Positions 25,245 through 34,590 of a stretch of 64,000 bases of DNA are shown piece by piece. The stretch lies in the NCBI GenBank assembly GCA_041687455.1, contig JAWLBY010000014.1:1-64000 (forward strand), in the 5' to 3' direction. The stretch comes from JAWLBY01 sp041687455 (GTDB lineage Bacteria > Pseudomonadota > Gammaproteobacteria > Xanthomonadales > Xanthomonadaceae). A model generated the notes under the pieces. The model was not told the DNA's origin. It saw only the letters and a list, made by a program, of their open reading frames with translations, and did not search any database. The first letter of the stretch is position 1. Every line of letters begins with the position of its first letter. The position numbers and the translations under genes are program-made.

Positions 25245-26891
25245 TCAGTCGATTCGCTCGTAGGCCGGCAGCGTGATGAAGTCGGCCAGTTCGTCGGCGC
25301 GGGTCAGCAGTGCCAGCATTCCGGTGGCCTGGTCGATCTTCAGTTGGCCGGGCAGGCCTTCGTTCGGCAGCCGCTCGGGAACGCCGCGGATCGCCTCGTC
25401 GAACAGCGTCCAGTCGATCGGCGTGCCGTCGTCGAGCCGCAGGCCACCCGCGCGCGGCTCCTGGCCGCGCGCAAGATCAGCGTGATGCAGCCACTGCCAC
25501 AATTGCGCGCGGCTGATCTCGGCCGTTGCAGCGTCCTCCATCAGATGATGGATCGGTACGCAGCCGAGGCCATCGAGCCACGCGGCGAGGTAGCGCACGC
25601 AGACGTCGATGTTGTTCAGGAAGCCGGCACGGCTGATCGTGCCGGCGGGCGGCGCCAGCAGCTCGTCGCGCGTGACCCGAACATCGTCGCGCGGACACGT
25701 TGCGACCTGGTTCGGGCCGGCCATCTGCTCGTCGAACACCTGCTGCGCGAGCGGAATCAGGCCAGGGTGCGCGACCCAGGTGCCGTCGTGGCCGGCGCTC
25801 GCCTCGCGCAGCTTGTCGGCCCGCACCCGCTCGAGCGCGGCTTCGTTGGCGACCGGATCGCCGGAAATCGGGATCTGCGCCGCCATGCCGCCCATCGCGT
25901 GGGCACCGCGTCGATGGCAGGTCCGGATCAGCAGTTCCGAATAGGCCTTCAGGAACGGCGCGGTCATGCCGACCTGGCTGCGCTCGGGCAACACGCGGTC
26001 CGAATGCCGACGCAGGGTCTTGATGTACGAAAAGATGTAATCCCAGCGGCCGCAGTTCAGCCCGGCGATCCGGCCGCGCAGCGCGTGCAGGATCTCGTCC
26101 ATCTCGAATACCGCCGGCAGCGTTTCGATCAGCACGGTCACCTTCATCGTGCCGATCGGCAGTTCGAGCCGGACTTCGAGGAACGCCAGCACCTCGTCCC
26201 ACAGCGCCGCCTCTTCCATCGACTGCAGCTTGGGCAGGTAGAAGTAAGGACCGCGATCGCGCGCATGCAGCGCGGTCGCGTTGTGGAACGCGAACAGCGC
26301 GAGGTCGAACAGGCCGCCGGAAATCGGCTGGCCGTCGACCTGCACGTGCTTTTCCGGCAGATGCCAGCCGCGCGGCCGCACCAGCAACGTCGCCAGGCCA
26401 TCGCGATTGAGCGCGTAGTGGCGGCCGTTCGGGGCGGTGAACTCGATCGTGCCGGCGACCGCGTCGATCAGGTTGAGCTGGCCGTCGATCAGGTTGGCCC
26501 AGGTCGGGGTCGTCGAGTCCTCGAAATCGGCCATGTACATCTTCGCGCCGGAATTCAGCGCGTTGATGACCATCTTGCGGTCGACCGGGCCGGTGATCTC
26601 GACCCGCCGATCCTGCAGCGCCGCCGGCAGCGGTGCGACGCGCCAGTCGGATTCCCGGATCGCTCGGGTGTCGGCGCGGAAGTCCGGCAAGCCACCGCCA
26701 TCGAACTCGGCCTGCCGCTCGCGACGGCGGGCCAGCAGCCGCTGCCGTTCCGGATCGAACCGGCGATGCAGTTCGGCCAGCAGCGCCAGCGCGTCCGGCG
26801 CAAGTACCCGGTCGGCGCCCGGCACCGTTGCGGCGGTGACGACGATGCCGTTGGCACGCCGGCTCATGGCTTCGCTCTGTACCGCTGACAT
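25245..26891 (-). CDS. aceB: malate synthase A
   Basis: Condenses glyoxylate with acetyl-CoA to malate. The 548-residue length and motifs fit malate synthase A: MADFEDSTTPTW, RPRGWHLPEKH with the catalytic Arg, IETLPAVFEMDEILH and GRWDYIFS with metal-binding Glu and Asp. Start ATG 26891 has CAGGAGG nine bases upstream; the longer frame to 27008 runs into the regulatory region. First gene of aceBA. Confidence 0.98.
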   Translation of the reverse strand: MSAVQSEAMSRRANGIVVTAATVPGADRVLAPDALALLAELHRRFDPERQRLLARRRERQAEFDGGGLPDFRADTRAIRESDWRVAPLPAALQDRRVEITGPVDRKMVINALNSGAKMYMADFEDSTTPTWANLIDGQLNLIDAVAGTIEFTAPNGRHYALNRDGLATLLVRPRGWHLPEKHVQVDGQPISGGLFDLALFAFHNATALHARDRGPYFYLPKLQSMEEAALWDEVLAFLEVRLELPIGTMKVTVLIETLPAVFEMDEILHALRGRIAGLNCGRWDYIFSYIKTLRRHSDRVLPERSQVGMTAPFLKAYSELLIRTCHRRGAHAMGGMAAQIPISGDPVANEAALERVRADKLREASAGHDGTWVAHPGLIPLAQQVFDEQMAGPNQVATCPRDDVRVTRDELLAPPAGTISRAGFLNNIDVCVRYLAAWLDGLGCVPIHHLMEDAATAEISRAQLWQWLHHADLARGQEPRAGGLRLDDGTPIDWTLFDEAIRGVPERLPNEGLPGQLKIDQATGMLALLTRADELADFITLPAYERID

Positions 26892-26957
26892 CGGGATCGG
26901 CCTCCTGGTGGCGGTGCCACCTTTATGCTCGGCAGACCTTACGCCTGCATCTGTGCG

Positions 26958-26994
26958 TTTGCGTACACAAATGTTTGAATAGGATCTATTTGAA
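26958..26994. promoter_or_regulatory. Candidate LysR operator region upstream of aceB
   Basis: In the 284-base divergent region between aceB and the LysR gene, a near-perfect palindrome TTTGCGTACACAAA (26958-26971) is followed by direct repeats TTTGAA at 26974-26979 and 26989-26994 around AATAG-GAT-CTATT. This AT-rich patch stands out from its GC-rich surroundings and is the most plausible binding site for the divergently encoded regulator. Function is inferred from position and symmetry only. Confidence 0.45.
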
Positions 26995-27175
26995 AGGTTA
27001 ATATCCACGCAGGATCAAGCGATTGGAACGCGCGTTTGAACCCGCGCGCCGCCAGACGGGTCAGCGTCGGTTCGGGTCGACGGTCGGAGCGGCCCGCGAC
27101 CCTCCCGGTTGGCGGAGGCGAACAAGACACGACAGTGGCTGAAGCCGCCCCGGAGGCAGCAACCGACGTTCTCGA

Positions 27176-28126
27176 ATGAGCCGCACGCACTACTACAAGG
27201 GCAACAAACTCAAGCAGTTGCGGGCGTTCTGCCATGCCGCGCGGCTCGGCTCGGTCAGTCGCGCGGCCGATGCGCTGTTCCTGAGCCAGCCGGCCGTGAG
27301 CCTGCAGCTCGGCGCGCTCGAGTCCGAGCTCGGCGTCGCCCTGTTCGAGCGGCTCGGGCGGCGGATGGCGCTGACCCGCGAAGGCCAGGCGCTGTACGAG
27401 CTGGCCCGACCGCTGATCGACGGGATCGATGGCATCGAGAGCGAGTTCCGCGCCCGTCTGAAGGGGATGGATGCCGGTGAGCTCAATATCGCGGCCGGTT
27501 CGTCGACGATCCTGTACCTGCTGCCACCCCTGATCGCCGCCTATCGCGATGCCCACCCGGACGTCCAGCTCAAACTGCACAACGTCACCGGCCAGGACGG
27601 CCTCGGCCTGATCCGCTCCGACGAGGTCGATCTGGCGGTCGGCTCGATGCTCGATGTGCCGAACGACATCGACTACGCACCGACCCACAGCTTCGATCCG
27701 ATGCTGATCACGCCGCTCGACCATCCGCTGGCAGCCAAGCCCGACCTGCGGCTGGAAGACCTGTCACCGTACGGCCTGATCCTGCCGCCGAAGCGGCTGA
27801 CGACCTACCGGCTGGTCGACCTCGTGTTCCAGCAACGGCGGGTACCGTACACGGTCGCGCTCGAGATCGGCGGCTGGGAGATCATCAAGCAGTACGTCGC
27901 GATGGGGCTCGGTATCTCGATCGTGACCGGCATCTGCATCACCGACGCCGACCGCAGCCAGCTCGCGATCCGCAACCTGCGCGAATACTTCCCGCCGCGC
28001 AGCTACGGCATCGTCGTCCGCAAGGGCAAATACCTGTCGTCGCACGCCCGCGCGTTCGTCGATCTGGTCAAGCCGGCACTGTTCACCCGCAGCGACTATT
28101 TCGAGCCCGGGCATTCGGAGCGGTGA
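27176..28126 (+). CDS. LysR-family (CysB-like) regulator, divergent from aceBA
   Basis: Transcription factor of 316 residues. The N-terminal winged helix-turn-helix at about residues 12-70 shows ADALFLSQPAVSLQLGALE. The C-terminal periplasmic-binding-protein-like effector domain covers about 95-300. Its position, divergent from aceB with palindromes between, suggests control of the glyoxylate shunt. The effector is unknown. Start ATG 27176 begins the conserved domain; no strong ribosome site is visible. Confidence 0.9.
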   Translation: MSRTHYYKGNKLKQLRAFCHAARLGSVSRAADALFLSQPAVSLQLGALESELGVALFERLGRRMALTREGQALYELARPLIDGIDGIESEFRARLKGMDAGELNIAAGSSTILYLLPPLIAAYRDAHPDVQLKLHNVTGQDGLGLIRSDEVDLAVGSMLDVPNDIDYAPTHSFDPMLITPLDHPLAAKPDLRLEDLSPYGLILPPKRLTTYRLVDLVFQQRRVPYTVALEIGGWEIIKQYVAMGLGISIVTGICITDADRSQLAIRNLREYFPPRSYGIVVRKGKYLSSHARAFVDLVKPALFTRSDYFEPGHSER

Positions 28127-28232
28127 GGCGCGCGCTGCGCGCGGCGCGGGAATGGGGAATCGGGAAAGCAGCGCGGCGGCAGCCGGCGCGTCGCCGCTCG
28201 TTCGATTCCCTGATTCCTTTCTCCCGATTCCC

Positions 28233-28254
28233 GGCACCGTCCTCAGACGGTGCC
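28233..28254. terminator. Hairpin containing the acyltransferase stop codon
   Basis: GGCACCGTC and its exact complement form a 9-bp stem with a four-base loop; the TGA stop of the minus-strand acyltransferase falls in the loop. It lies between two convergent genes and can serve both strands. The surrounding 28127-28242 also holds degenerate GGGAATCGGGA-type repeats and no gene. Confidence 0.5.
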
Positions 28255-28836
28255 CCGATTCCGCCCCACCCACGGCCGATAGAACGCGCGGATCCTGGCC
28301 ATGTCGGCGTCGAGGTCGTCAGTCGGCTCGATGCAGTCGCCGATGCCGACCACCCGCTCCGGGTAGTGGAAGTAGGCGCAGACGATCGGCACCCCGGCGG
28401 CACGGGCGATGTGCCAGAAGCCGGTGCGCCAGCGCTGCACGCGACGGCGGGTGCCCTCCGGCGCGATCGCAAGCCACAGCCGGTCGGCCTGCGCGTAGCG
28501 TTGCGCCATGTCGCCGACCGCGCCGCGCGCGGCGAAGCGCTCGACCGGCATGCCGCCGAGCCGGCGCAGCAGCCAGCCGAGCGGACCGCGAAACAGTTCG
28601 GCCTTGGCCATGAAGCGGACGTCGACGCCGAGCGCGAGCTTCACCGCCAGCCCCCAGACCGCATCCATCGCCGATGAATGCGGCGCCGCGAGGATGACCA
28701 GCTTCGGCCGGTCCGGAAACGCGCCGGTGACGCGCCAGCCGCCGAGCCGCAGCACGGTCCGGCCGAACCAGCGGCCGAACCGGCCGTGCCGGCGCGGCGC
28801 CGCGGCCGGCAGCGGGATCACCCGCGCATCGGTCAC
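28243..28836 (-). CDS. PlsC-like 1-acyl-glycerol-3-phosphate acyltransferase family protein
   Basis: A 197-residue membrane-associated acyltransferase. Motif I HSSAMD (residues 53-58) and motif III PEGTR (126-130) are intact. It belongs to the short YihG/PlsC-like group lacking the long C-terminus; the acceptor lipid is unknown. Its start overlaps the arfB stop by four bases. Confidence 0.88.
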   Translation of the reverse strand: MTDARVIPLPAAAPRRHGRFGRWFGRTVLRLGGWRVTGAFPDRPKLVILAAPHSSAMDAVWGLAVKLALGVDVRFMAKAELFRGPLGWLLRRLGGMPVERFAARGAVGDMAQRYAQADRLWLAIAPEGTRRRVQRWRTGFWHIARAAGVPIVCAYFHYPERVVGIGDCIEPTDDLDADMARIRAFYRPWVGRNRGTV

Positions 28837-29261
28837 GTATCGGCGTCCCAGCGTCGCGCGTCGCGCTGCCGCTTGATGCTGGCCCGCTCACGCTTGGAGC
28901 TGAGCCGGCGCTCCTTCGAGGCCCGGGTCGGCCGGGTCGCGACACGCGGCGTCGGCGGCTTCAGCGCCGCCTGCAGCAGCGCCAGCAGCCGTTCGCGAGC
29001 ATCCTCGCGGTTGCGCTCCTGGGTCCGGAAGCGTTGCGCCGAGATCACGATCACGCCGTCCTCGGTGATGCGCCGGTCACGCCGCGCCAGCAGCCGCTCG
29101 CGCAGGCCCTCCGGCAATGCACGAGAATGCGCGGCGTCGAAACGCAGTTCGACCGCAGTGGCGACCTTGTTGACGTTCTGCCCGCCCGGGCCGCCGGCAC
29201 GGACGAAGCGTTCGACCAGCTCGTCGTCGGGAATCGCAATGGATGGAGTCAGTTGCAGCAT
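28833..29261 (-). CDS. arfB: alternative ribosome-rescue factor / peptidyl-tRNA hydrolase
   Basis: Hydrolyses peptidyl-tRNA on stalled non-stop ribosomes. The GGQ catalytic motif lies at residues 26-28, followed by the short release-factor domain 3. The C-terminal tail from about residue 100 is rich in Arg/Lys, as required to enter the empty mRNA channel. The length of 142 is typical (E. coli ArfB 140). First gene of a two-gene unit. Confidence 0.95.
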   Translation of the reverse strand: MLQLTPSIAIPDDELVERFVRAGGPGGQNVNKVATAVELRFDAAHSRALPEGLRERLLARRDRRITEDGVIVISAQRFRTQERNREDARERLLALLQAALKPPTPRVATRPTRASKERRLSSKRERASIKRQRDARRWDADT

Positions 29262-29402
29262 GGCGGCGATTCTAGCGGGCTGCGGCGCCCGTGATGCGGA
29301 TCCGGTGCATCCCGGTTGCGAACGCGATCAGGGTCGGCGGGGGAACTTTGCCGAACGCCGGCGATCAACCGAACTCATCATCACGACAACGGTTGCCCGC
29401 GC

Positions 29403-30077
29403 ATGATCCGACTGCAGCAGGTCGAGCGCCGCTATGCGATGAGCGGCCAGACGGTCCCGGCACTGGCCGGGGTCGACCTGGCCATCGCACCCGGCGAGTT
29501 CGTCGCGATCACCGGCGCCTCCGGGTCCGGCAAGTCGACGCTGCTGAACATCCTCGGCTGCCTCGACCGGCCGTGCGCCGGCCGCTACCTGCTCGAAGGC
29601 ACCGACGTCGCGACGCTCGACGACGAAGCCGCCAGCACGGTCCGCAACCGGCGGATCGGCTTCGTGTTCCAGAGCTTCCATCTGCTGCCGCGGCTGACCG
29701 TGCGCGAGAACGTGCTGCTGCCGCGCCGCTACGACCGCGACGACGACCCCGACGCGACGGCCCGCGCCGAGCGACTGTTGTGCCGGGTCGGGCTCGGTGA
29801 TCGGCTCGACCACCGACCGACCCAGTTGTCCGGCGGCCAGATGCAGCGCGCCGCGGTGGCCCGCGCGCTGCTGATGCAGCCGGCGCTGCTGCTGGCCGAC
29901 GAGCCGACCGGCAATCTCGACTCGAAGAGCGCCGCCGATGTGCTGGAACTGTTCGCCGAGCTGCATGCCGGCGGCCAGACCGTGGTGCTGGTCACCCACG
30001 ACAACGATGTCGCAGCACGGGCGCCGCGCCAGGTGCGGCTGCGCGACGGGAGGATCGAGCATGATTCGGCGCGCTGA
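29403..30077 (+). CDS. MacB-type ABC transporter ATP-binding protein
   Basis: Cytoplasmic ATPase of 224 residues for a MacB/LolD-like exporter. Walker A GASGSGKST lies at about 38-46; the LSGGQ signature, Walker B LLLADEP and the following TGNLD are all intact. It begins a five-gene operon with overlapping starts and stops: ATPase, three adaptor-like proteins, permease. The next start lies 17 bases inside it. Confidence 0.95.
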   Translation: MIRLQQVERRYAMSGQTVPALAGVDLAIAPGEFVAITGASGSGKSTLLNILGCLDRPCAGRYLLEGTDVATLDDEAASTVRNRRIGFVFQSFHLLPRLTVRENVLLPRRYDRDDDPDATARAERLLCRVGLGDRLDHRPTQLSGGQMQRAAVARALLMQPALLLADEPTGNLDSKSAADVLELFAELHAGGQTVVLVTHDNDVAARAPRQVRLRDGRIEHDSAR

Positions 30078-31035
30078 ACGGCGGGCGGCTGCAGCGCTGC
30101 TCGGGTTGCTGGTTGCGGCAGCAGTGCCGGCCGACGCATCCGTCGTGCTGACCGGCGAGGTCCACTCGGCCGATGCCGAGCCGATCTACGCACCGCCATC
30201 GAATTCGTGGCCGGTGGTGCTGCGCTATTACGTACCGGAGGGAACCGCGGTACAACCCGGCGATCTGCTGGTGCGGATCGATCCCGGCGAGTCGCTGAGC
30301 CAGGTCGACTCGCTGCAGGCGCAGCTCGAGCAGGCCGCGGCGCGGGCGGCGAAGGAAGTGGCCGAACTGCAGGTCCGGCGGGTCGATGCCGAACGCGCCG
30401 AGCTGGATGCCGGGCTGGCACTGGCGAAGGCGCGGATCGATGCCGCGATCCCGCGCGAACACCTGTCGGCGCTCGACGCCGACCGCTATCACGGCGAGCT
30501 CGAACGCGCCGAACGCGAATTCGCGTTGAAGCGGCAGGAGCGACAGGCGGCCGAACAGGCGGTGCAGCGGCGGCTCGAGGACGCCGAGCTGGAGGCCGGC
30601 AAGCTGCGCGCCGACCTGAGCTACCACCAGGCGCAGGTCGCGACCGCCGAGCAACGCGCGACCCATGCCGGCGTCGTCGTGCACGACTTCGACAGCGGCC
30701 AGGGCCGCCGCTTCGACGAGGGCAGCTCGACCCGGCCGGGCGCGCGGATCGGCGCGGTGGTCGGCGACGACGCGATGGAAGTCCGCGCCTGGGCGGCCGA
30801 GCCCGATCGCGCCGTCCTGCAGATCGGCATGCCGGTCGTGCTGCGCTTCGACGCACTGCCGGACGCCCGCGTCGAAGGCCGCATCGAGCGGATCGCCGGC
30901 GCGCCGGAGCCGAAGGCCGAATGGGGCGCGGGCCGCTGGTTCACACTCGATGTCTCGCTGGCGACCCACACGCTGCCGCTGTTGCCGGGCATGAGCGTGC
31001 AGGTTGCGATCGAACCGGAGGAGGCGCACCGATGA
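30061..31035 (+). CDS. HlyD-like periplasmic adaptor, first of three
   Basis: A 324-residue secreted adaptor-type protein with an N-terminal signal peptide (about 1-25). A split biotinyl-lipoyl domain flanks a long Ala/Glu/Arg coiled-coil hairpin (about 85-200), then a beta-barrel region. This layout is that of RND/ABC membrane-fusion proteins, although sequence similarity to MacA is low. It overlaps the ATPase gene by 17 bases and the next adaptor by four. Confidence 0.78.
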   Translation: MIRRAERRAAAALLGLLVAAAVPADASVVLTGEVHSADAEPIYAPPSNSWPVVLRYYVPEGTAVQPGDLLVRIDPGESLSQVDSLQAQLEQAAARAAKEVAELQVRRVDAERAELDAGLALAKARIDAAIPREHLSALDADRYHGELERAEREFALKRQERQAAEQAVQRRLEDAELEAGKLRADLSYHQAQVATAEQRATHAGVVVHDFDSGQGRRFDEGSSTRPGARIGAVVGDDAMEVRAWAAEPDRAVLQIGMPVVLRFDALPDARVEGRIERIAGAPEPKAEWGAGRWFTLDVSLATHTLPLLPGMSVQVAIEPEEAHR

Positions 31036-31967
31036 GGCACTGGTTCTGCCTGCTGGCATTGCTCGCCGGCCAATCGGTCGCGGCCGCGCCGCTGAAGCTC
31101 GAAGGCGAGCTGTACGCGCGTGACAGCGCGGCGCTGATGCCGCCGTCGATCGATCGCGTCTGGCAGTTGAACATCGCCCAGCTCACGCCAGACGGCACGC
31201 CGGTCAGACAGGGCGATGTCGTCGTGCAGTTCGAGGGCGGCGACGTGCAGAAGCGGCTGATGGAAACCAGCAGCGCTCTGGCCGAAAAACAGAGCCAGCT
31301 CGACAAGCTGCAGCTCGAGCTGGCCGAGCGCGAGAAGACCGAACGGCTGGCGACCGAGCAGGCCCGGGCCGCGCGCGACAAGGCGCAACGCAAGGCCAGC
31401 CAGCCGGAAGACCTGCTGCGGCGCGTCGACTACCAGAAGCTGGTCGCCGAACGCGAGCATGCCGAACGCAGCTTCGAACTGGCCGAGCGCCGCGAACGGC
31501 TGGCGGCTGAGGCGCGCCGGCAGGAACTGCGGCTGCTCGAGTCCGAGCGGCAGCAGTTGCAGCAGCAGGTGGAGAAACTGCAGCAGGCGGTCGTGGCGCT
31601 GCAGGTGCGCTCGCCGCGCGACGGCGTGATGCAGCACCTTTCCGACTTCCAGGGCAACAAGTTCGACGTCGGATCGCAGGTGTGGCGCGGCATCGCGGTC
31701 GCACAGGTGCCGGATCCGGCCAGTCTGGCGGTGCGCGCGACGGTCGCCGAGCACCTCAGCTCGCGGATCGCGGTCGGCGCGCCGGCCCGGGTCGTGGTCG
31801 AGGGCAGCGGCACGGCGCTGTCCGGCCGGGTCGCCGAGCTGGGGCGGGTGATCCGCAGCAGGTCGAAACTGCAGCCGGTGCCGGTACTGGACCTGCTGAT
31901 CGAACTGGACGACGTGCCGGCGCGGCTGAAGCCGGGCCAGGCGGTACGGGTGGAGCTGGACGCATGA
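31032..31967 (+). CDS. HlyD-like periplasmic adaptor, second of three
   Basis: A 311-residue protein with a signal peptide (about 1-19), the lipoyl-half motif DGTPVRQGDVVVQFEGGD, a long coiled-coil hairpin at about 75-195, and the returning lipoyl strand SPRDGVMQHL. It ends in a beta-barrel with KPGQAVRVELD, usual for fusion proteins. The start overlaps the preceding stop by four bases (ATGA). It is different in sequence from its two neighbours. Confidence 0.82.
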   Translation: MRHWFCLLALLAGQSVAAAPLKLEGELYARDSAALMPPSIDRVWQLNIAQLTPDGTPVRQGDVVVQFEGGDVQKRLMETSSALAEKQSQLDKLQLELAEREKTERLATEQARAARDKAQRKASQPEDLLRRVDYQKLVAEREHAERSFELAERRERLAAEARRQELRLLESERQQLQQQVEKLQQAVVALQVRSPRDGVMQHLSDFQGNKFDVGSQVWRGIAVAQVPDPASLAVRATVAEHLSSRIAVGAPARVVVEGSGTALSGRVAELGRVIRSRSKLQPVPVLDLLIELDDVPARLKPGQAVRVELDA

Positions 31968-33262
31968 GTAACGAACACCGGATCAGCACGGACGGGCGCC
32001 GATCGCGCGTCGCCGCCATCGCGCTGGCCGCGGCGCTGCCTCTGACGCTGTTGGCCGGCTGTGGCGGCGGTTCGCCGGACACGCTGCCGACCGAGACGGT
32101 CGCCGCCCGGCCGCTGCGGCTGCAGGTCGACGGCGACGGTGAGCTGAAGGCGGTGCGGTCGGTCCCGCTGCTGGTGCCCGGCTCGCAGTGGCAGCAGCGG
32201 CAGGTGGTCTGGATCAAGCCGGACGGCAGTCGGGTCGAAGCCGGCGAGGTGGTCGCGCGGTTCTCGGCCGCCCGCAACGAGCTCGACCTCGAAAAGGCGC
32301 TGCTCGACCTGCAACGCAATGCGCTGGCCAAGGCCGGCAAGCAGGACGAGCTGGCGGCGACCCACGGGCGGGTCGGCGTCGACCTCGCCCAGGTCGGCAC
32401 CGAGCGGGCGATTGCCGAACGCTACGCCGATGCCGACCTCGCGATGCTGTCGCGCAATGAAATTCTCGACGCGATCCAGGACAGCCACTTCCTCGGCATC
32501 AAGCAGGGCGTGCTGGAATGGAAGCAGGATCAGGCGACCGATCGCGGCGCCGCCGAGCTGGCCGTGCTGGAAGCGCAGAAGGCGACCTTTGCGATGAACG
32601 CCGATGGCCGTCGCAAGGACCTCGAGGCGCTCGAACTGCGCGCGCCGAATGCCGGTGTGCTGGTGCTGTCGGCCGACTGGGGCGGCGACAAGCCGAAGGT
32701 CGGCGCCGGTGTCTGGGCCGGCCGCGAGTTTGCAACGCTGCCGGATGCCGGTGCGCTGGAGGTCGAGATCCGGCTGCCGCAGATCGCCGCGCAAGGCGTC
32801 GCGGTCGGCCAGACGGTCGAACTGCATCCGGCGGGACGGCCCGACCAGGCCGTGCGCAGCACGCTCGGCTGGGTCGCGGCGTCGGCACAGCAACGTGGTC
32901 GCGACAATCCGGTCAAGTTCGTGTCGATGAAGGCGGCAGTACCGGCCGAGGTCGCAAATGCGCACGGTTGGGTGCCCGGGCAGGCGTTCCGGGCGCGGAT
33001 CCTGCTCACCGACGACACACCATCGTTGAGTGTCGCCAACATCGCGCTGCGCTCGGAAGGCGAGCAGCATCAGGTGCTGGTCGCCCGCGGCGGCCGATTC
33101 GAGCCACGCACGATCGAACTCGGCGCGCGCGGGCCGGCCCGTTCGCAGGTACTGGCCGGACTCGACGAAGGCGACCGCGTGCTGTTGCTGCCGGCGGCGG
33201 CTGCAACGTCCGCAACGACGACGGCGGCGCCATCGGTCGGGCCGTCGAGGAGCGCGCCATGA
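31964..33262 (+). CDS. HlyD-like lipoprotein adaptor, third of three
   Basis: A 432-residue protein with a lipoprotein signal: hydrophobic segment ending in LLAGC, lipidated Cys at about residue 33. The adaptor layout is coiled coil at about 100-200, lipoyl return strand RAPNAGVLVL, barrel, and a membrane-proximal domain ending in LDEGDRVLLLP. The last 20 residues are Ala/Thr/Ser-rich. It overlaps the previous gene by four bases and the permease by four. It is the closest of the three to a classic MacA-type protein. Confidence 0.85.
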   Translation: MSNEHRISTDGRRSRVAAIALAAALPLTLLAGCGGGSPDTLPTETVAARPLRLQVDGDGELKAVRSVPLLVPGSQWQQRQVVWIKPDGSRVEAGEVVARFSAARNELDLEKALLDLQRNALAKAGKQDELAATHGRVGVDLAQVGTERAIAERYADADLAMLSRNEILDAIQDSHFLGIKQGVLEWKQDQATDRGAAELAVLEAQKATFAMNADGRRKDLEALELRAPNAGVLVLSADWGGDKPKVGAGVWAGREFATLPDAGALEVEIRLPQIAAQGVAVGQTVELHPAGRPDQAVRSTLGWVAASAQQRGRDNPVKFVSMKAAVPAEVANAHGWVPGQAFRARILLTDDTPSLSVANIALRSEGEQHQVLVARGGRFEPRTIELGARGPARSQVLAGLDEGDRVLLLPAAAATSATTTAAPSVGPSRSAP

Positions 33263-34500
33263 CCGGGCTGATTCCGCCGATCTGGCGCGAGGCCCTGGCA
33301 GAACTCGGCCGCCGCAAGCTGCGCACCGGCCTGACCCTGCTCGGCCTGGTGTTCGGCGTCGGCGCGATCGTCGCGATGCTGGCGGTCGGCGAAGGCAGCC
33401 GGCGCGAGGCACTGAAGCTGGTCGAAGGGCTCGGCTTGAACAACCTGATCGTGCGCAGCACGCCGGCCGACGGCGACGCGCTGCGGGAACGCCGCAGCCG
33501 CAGCCTCGGGCTTGCGATTGCCGACGGCCAGGCGCTGCTCGACGTGCTGCCCGGCGCCGAGGCGATCGCGGCCGAGAAGGAGCTGCGCAGCCATCTGGTG
33601 CTCGGTGACCATGGCGGCGCCGATGTGCAGGCCAGCGCGGTCAGCCCGGCCTTCTTCGCGCTGTCCGCACTGCGGATTGCCGATGGCCGCGGGCTCGATG
33701 TCGACGACGACACCGCACTGGCGGCGGTCGCGGTGCTTGGCCACCAGGCCGCCCACACGCTGTTTCCGGACGGCCGGGCGGTCGGTCGGCTGGTCAAGCT
33801 CAACCACGTCTGGTTTCGCGTGGTCGGCGTGCTGGCCGACCGCGACCTGTCGCGCGACGAGTTCGAGGGCGTGCAGCTCGGGCTCGAAAGCAACCGGATC
33901 TTCGTGCCGCTCGCCACCGCGGCGGCGCGACTGCGGATGCAGCCGCTGGAGGATGAAGTGGATCGGCTGCTGGTGCGACTCGCGCTGCCCGAGCAGGTCG
34001 CGCCGGCGGCGAAGGTCGCCGCCGCGGTGCTCGACCAGCGCCATGCCGGCGTCGACGACTACTCGCTGGTGGTGCCGGCGCAACTGTTCGCGCAGCACCA
34101 GCAGACGCAGCGGATCTTCCAGATCGTGATGGCGGCGATCGCCGCGGTCAGCCTGCTGGTCGGCGGCATCGGCATCATGAACATCATGCTCGCCAACGTG
34201 CTCGAACGACGGCGCGAGATCGGCCTGCTGCGCGCGCTCGGCGCCCGCCGTCGCGACGTGATCGACCAGTTCCTGCGCGAGACCAGCGTGATCTGCGTGC
34301 TCGGCGCGCTGCTCGGCGTCGTGTTCGGCGCACTGCTCGCCTACCTGATCGCGACGCTGGCCGGCTGGCAGGTGGCCTGGGCGCCGCTGCCGATCCTCGC
34401 TGCCGCGCTGCTGTGCGCACTGGTCGGTCTGGCTTTCGGCGTCTACCCGGCGCGGCAGGCGGCGGCGCTCGATCCGATCGCGGCGTTACGGACCGAATAG
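33259..34500 (+). CDS. MacB-type ABC transporter permease
   Basis: Inner-membrane permease of 413 residues with one N-terminal helix (about 20-45), a periplasmic MacB_PCD domain, and three C-terminal helices with the FtsX/MacB motif GGIGIMNIMLANVLERRREIGLLRA preceding the second coupling region (quoted here in family terms; the segment lies at about 300-325). It lacks a fused ATPase domain; the ATPase is the first gene of the operon. Exported substrate unknown. Confidence 0.92.
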   Translation: MTGLIPPIWREALAELGRRKLRTGLTLLGLVFGVGAIVAMLAVGEGSRREALKLVEGLGLNNLIVRSTPADGDALRERRSRSLGLAIADGQALLDVLPGAEAIAAEKELRSHLVLGDHGGADVQASAVSPAFFALSALRIADGRGLDVDDDTALAAVAVLGHQAAHTLFPDGRAVGRLVKLNHVWFRVVGVLADRDLSRDEFEGVQLGLESNRIFVPLATAAARLRMQPLEDEVDRLLVRLALPEQVAPAAKVAAAVLDQRHAGVDDYSLVVPAQLFAQHQQTQRIFQIVMAAIAAVSLLVGGIGIMNIMLANVLERRREIGLLRALGARRRDVIDQFLRETSVICVLGALLGVVFGALLAYLIATLAGWQVAWAPLPILAAALLCALVGLAFGVYPARQAAALDPIAALRTE

Positions 34501-34529
34501 CCGCCGACCGAGTCGCTCACCTGCAGGCG

Positions 34530-34584
34530 AGCGCCGGGCTTTTGCGATCAGCGACTGCGAACCGAGCAGCACCGAGCCGACCGG
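34530..34584. pseudogene. Duplicated internal fragment of ltaE
   Basis: These 55 bases match 35094-35148 inside ltaE with only two visible mismatches, at an offset of 564 bases. The fragment is in the same orientation as the gene but has no start or stop and lies directly beside the REPIN at 34591. It is the second case in this window of a gene fragment copied next to REP palindromes. Confidence 0.9.
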
Positions 34585-34590
34585 CGCCTC

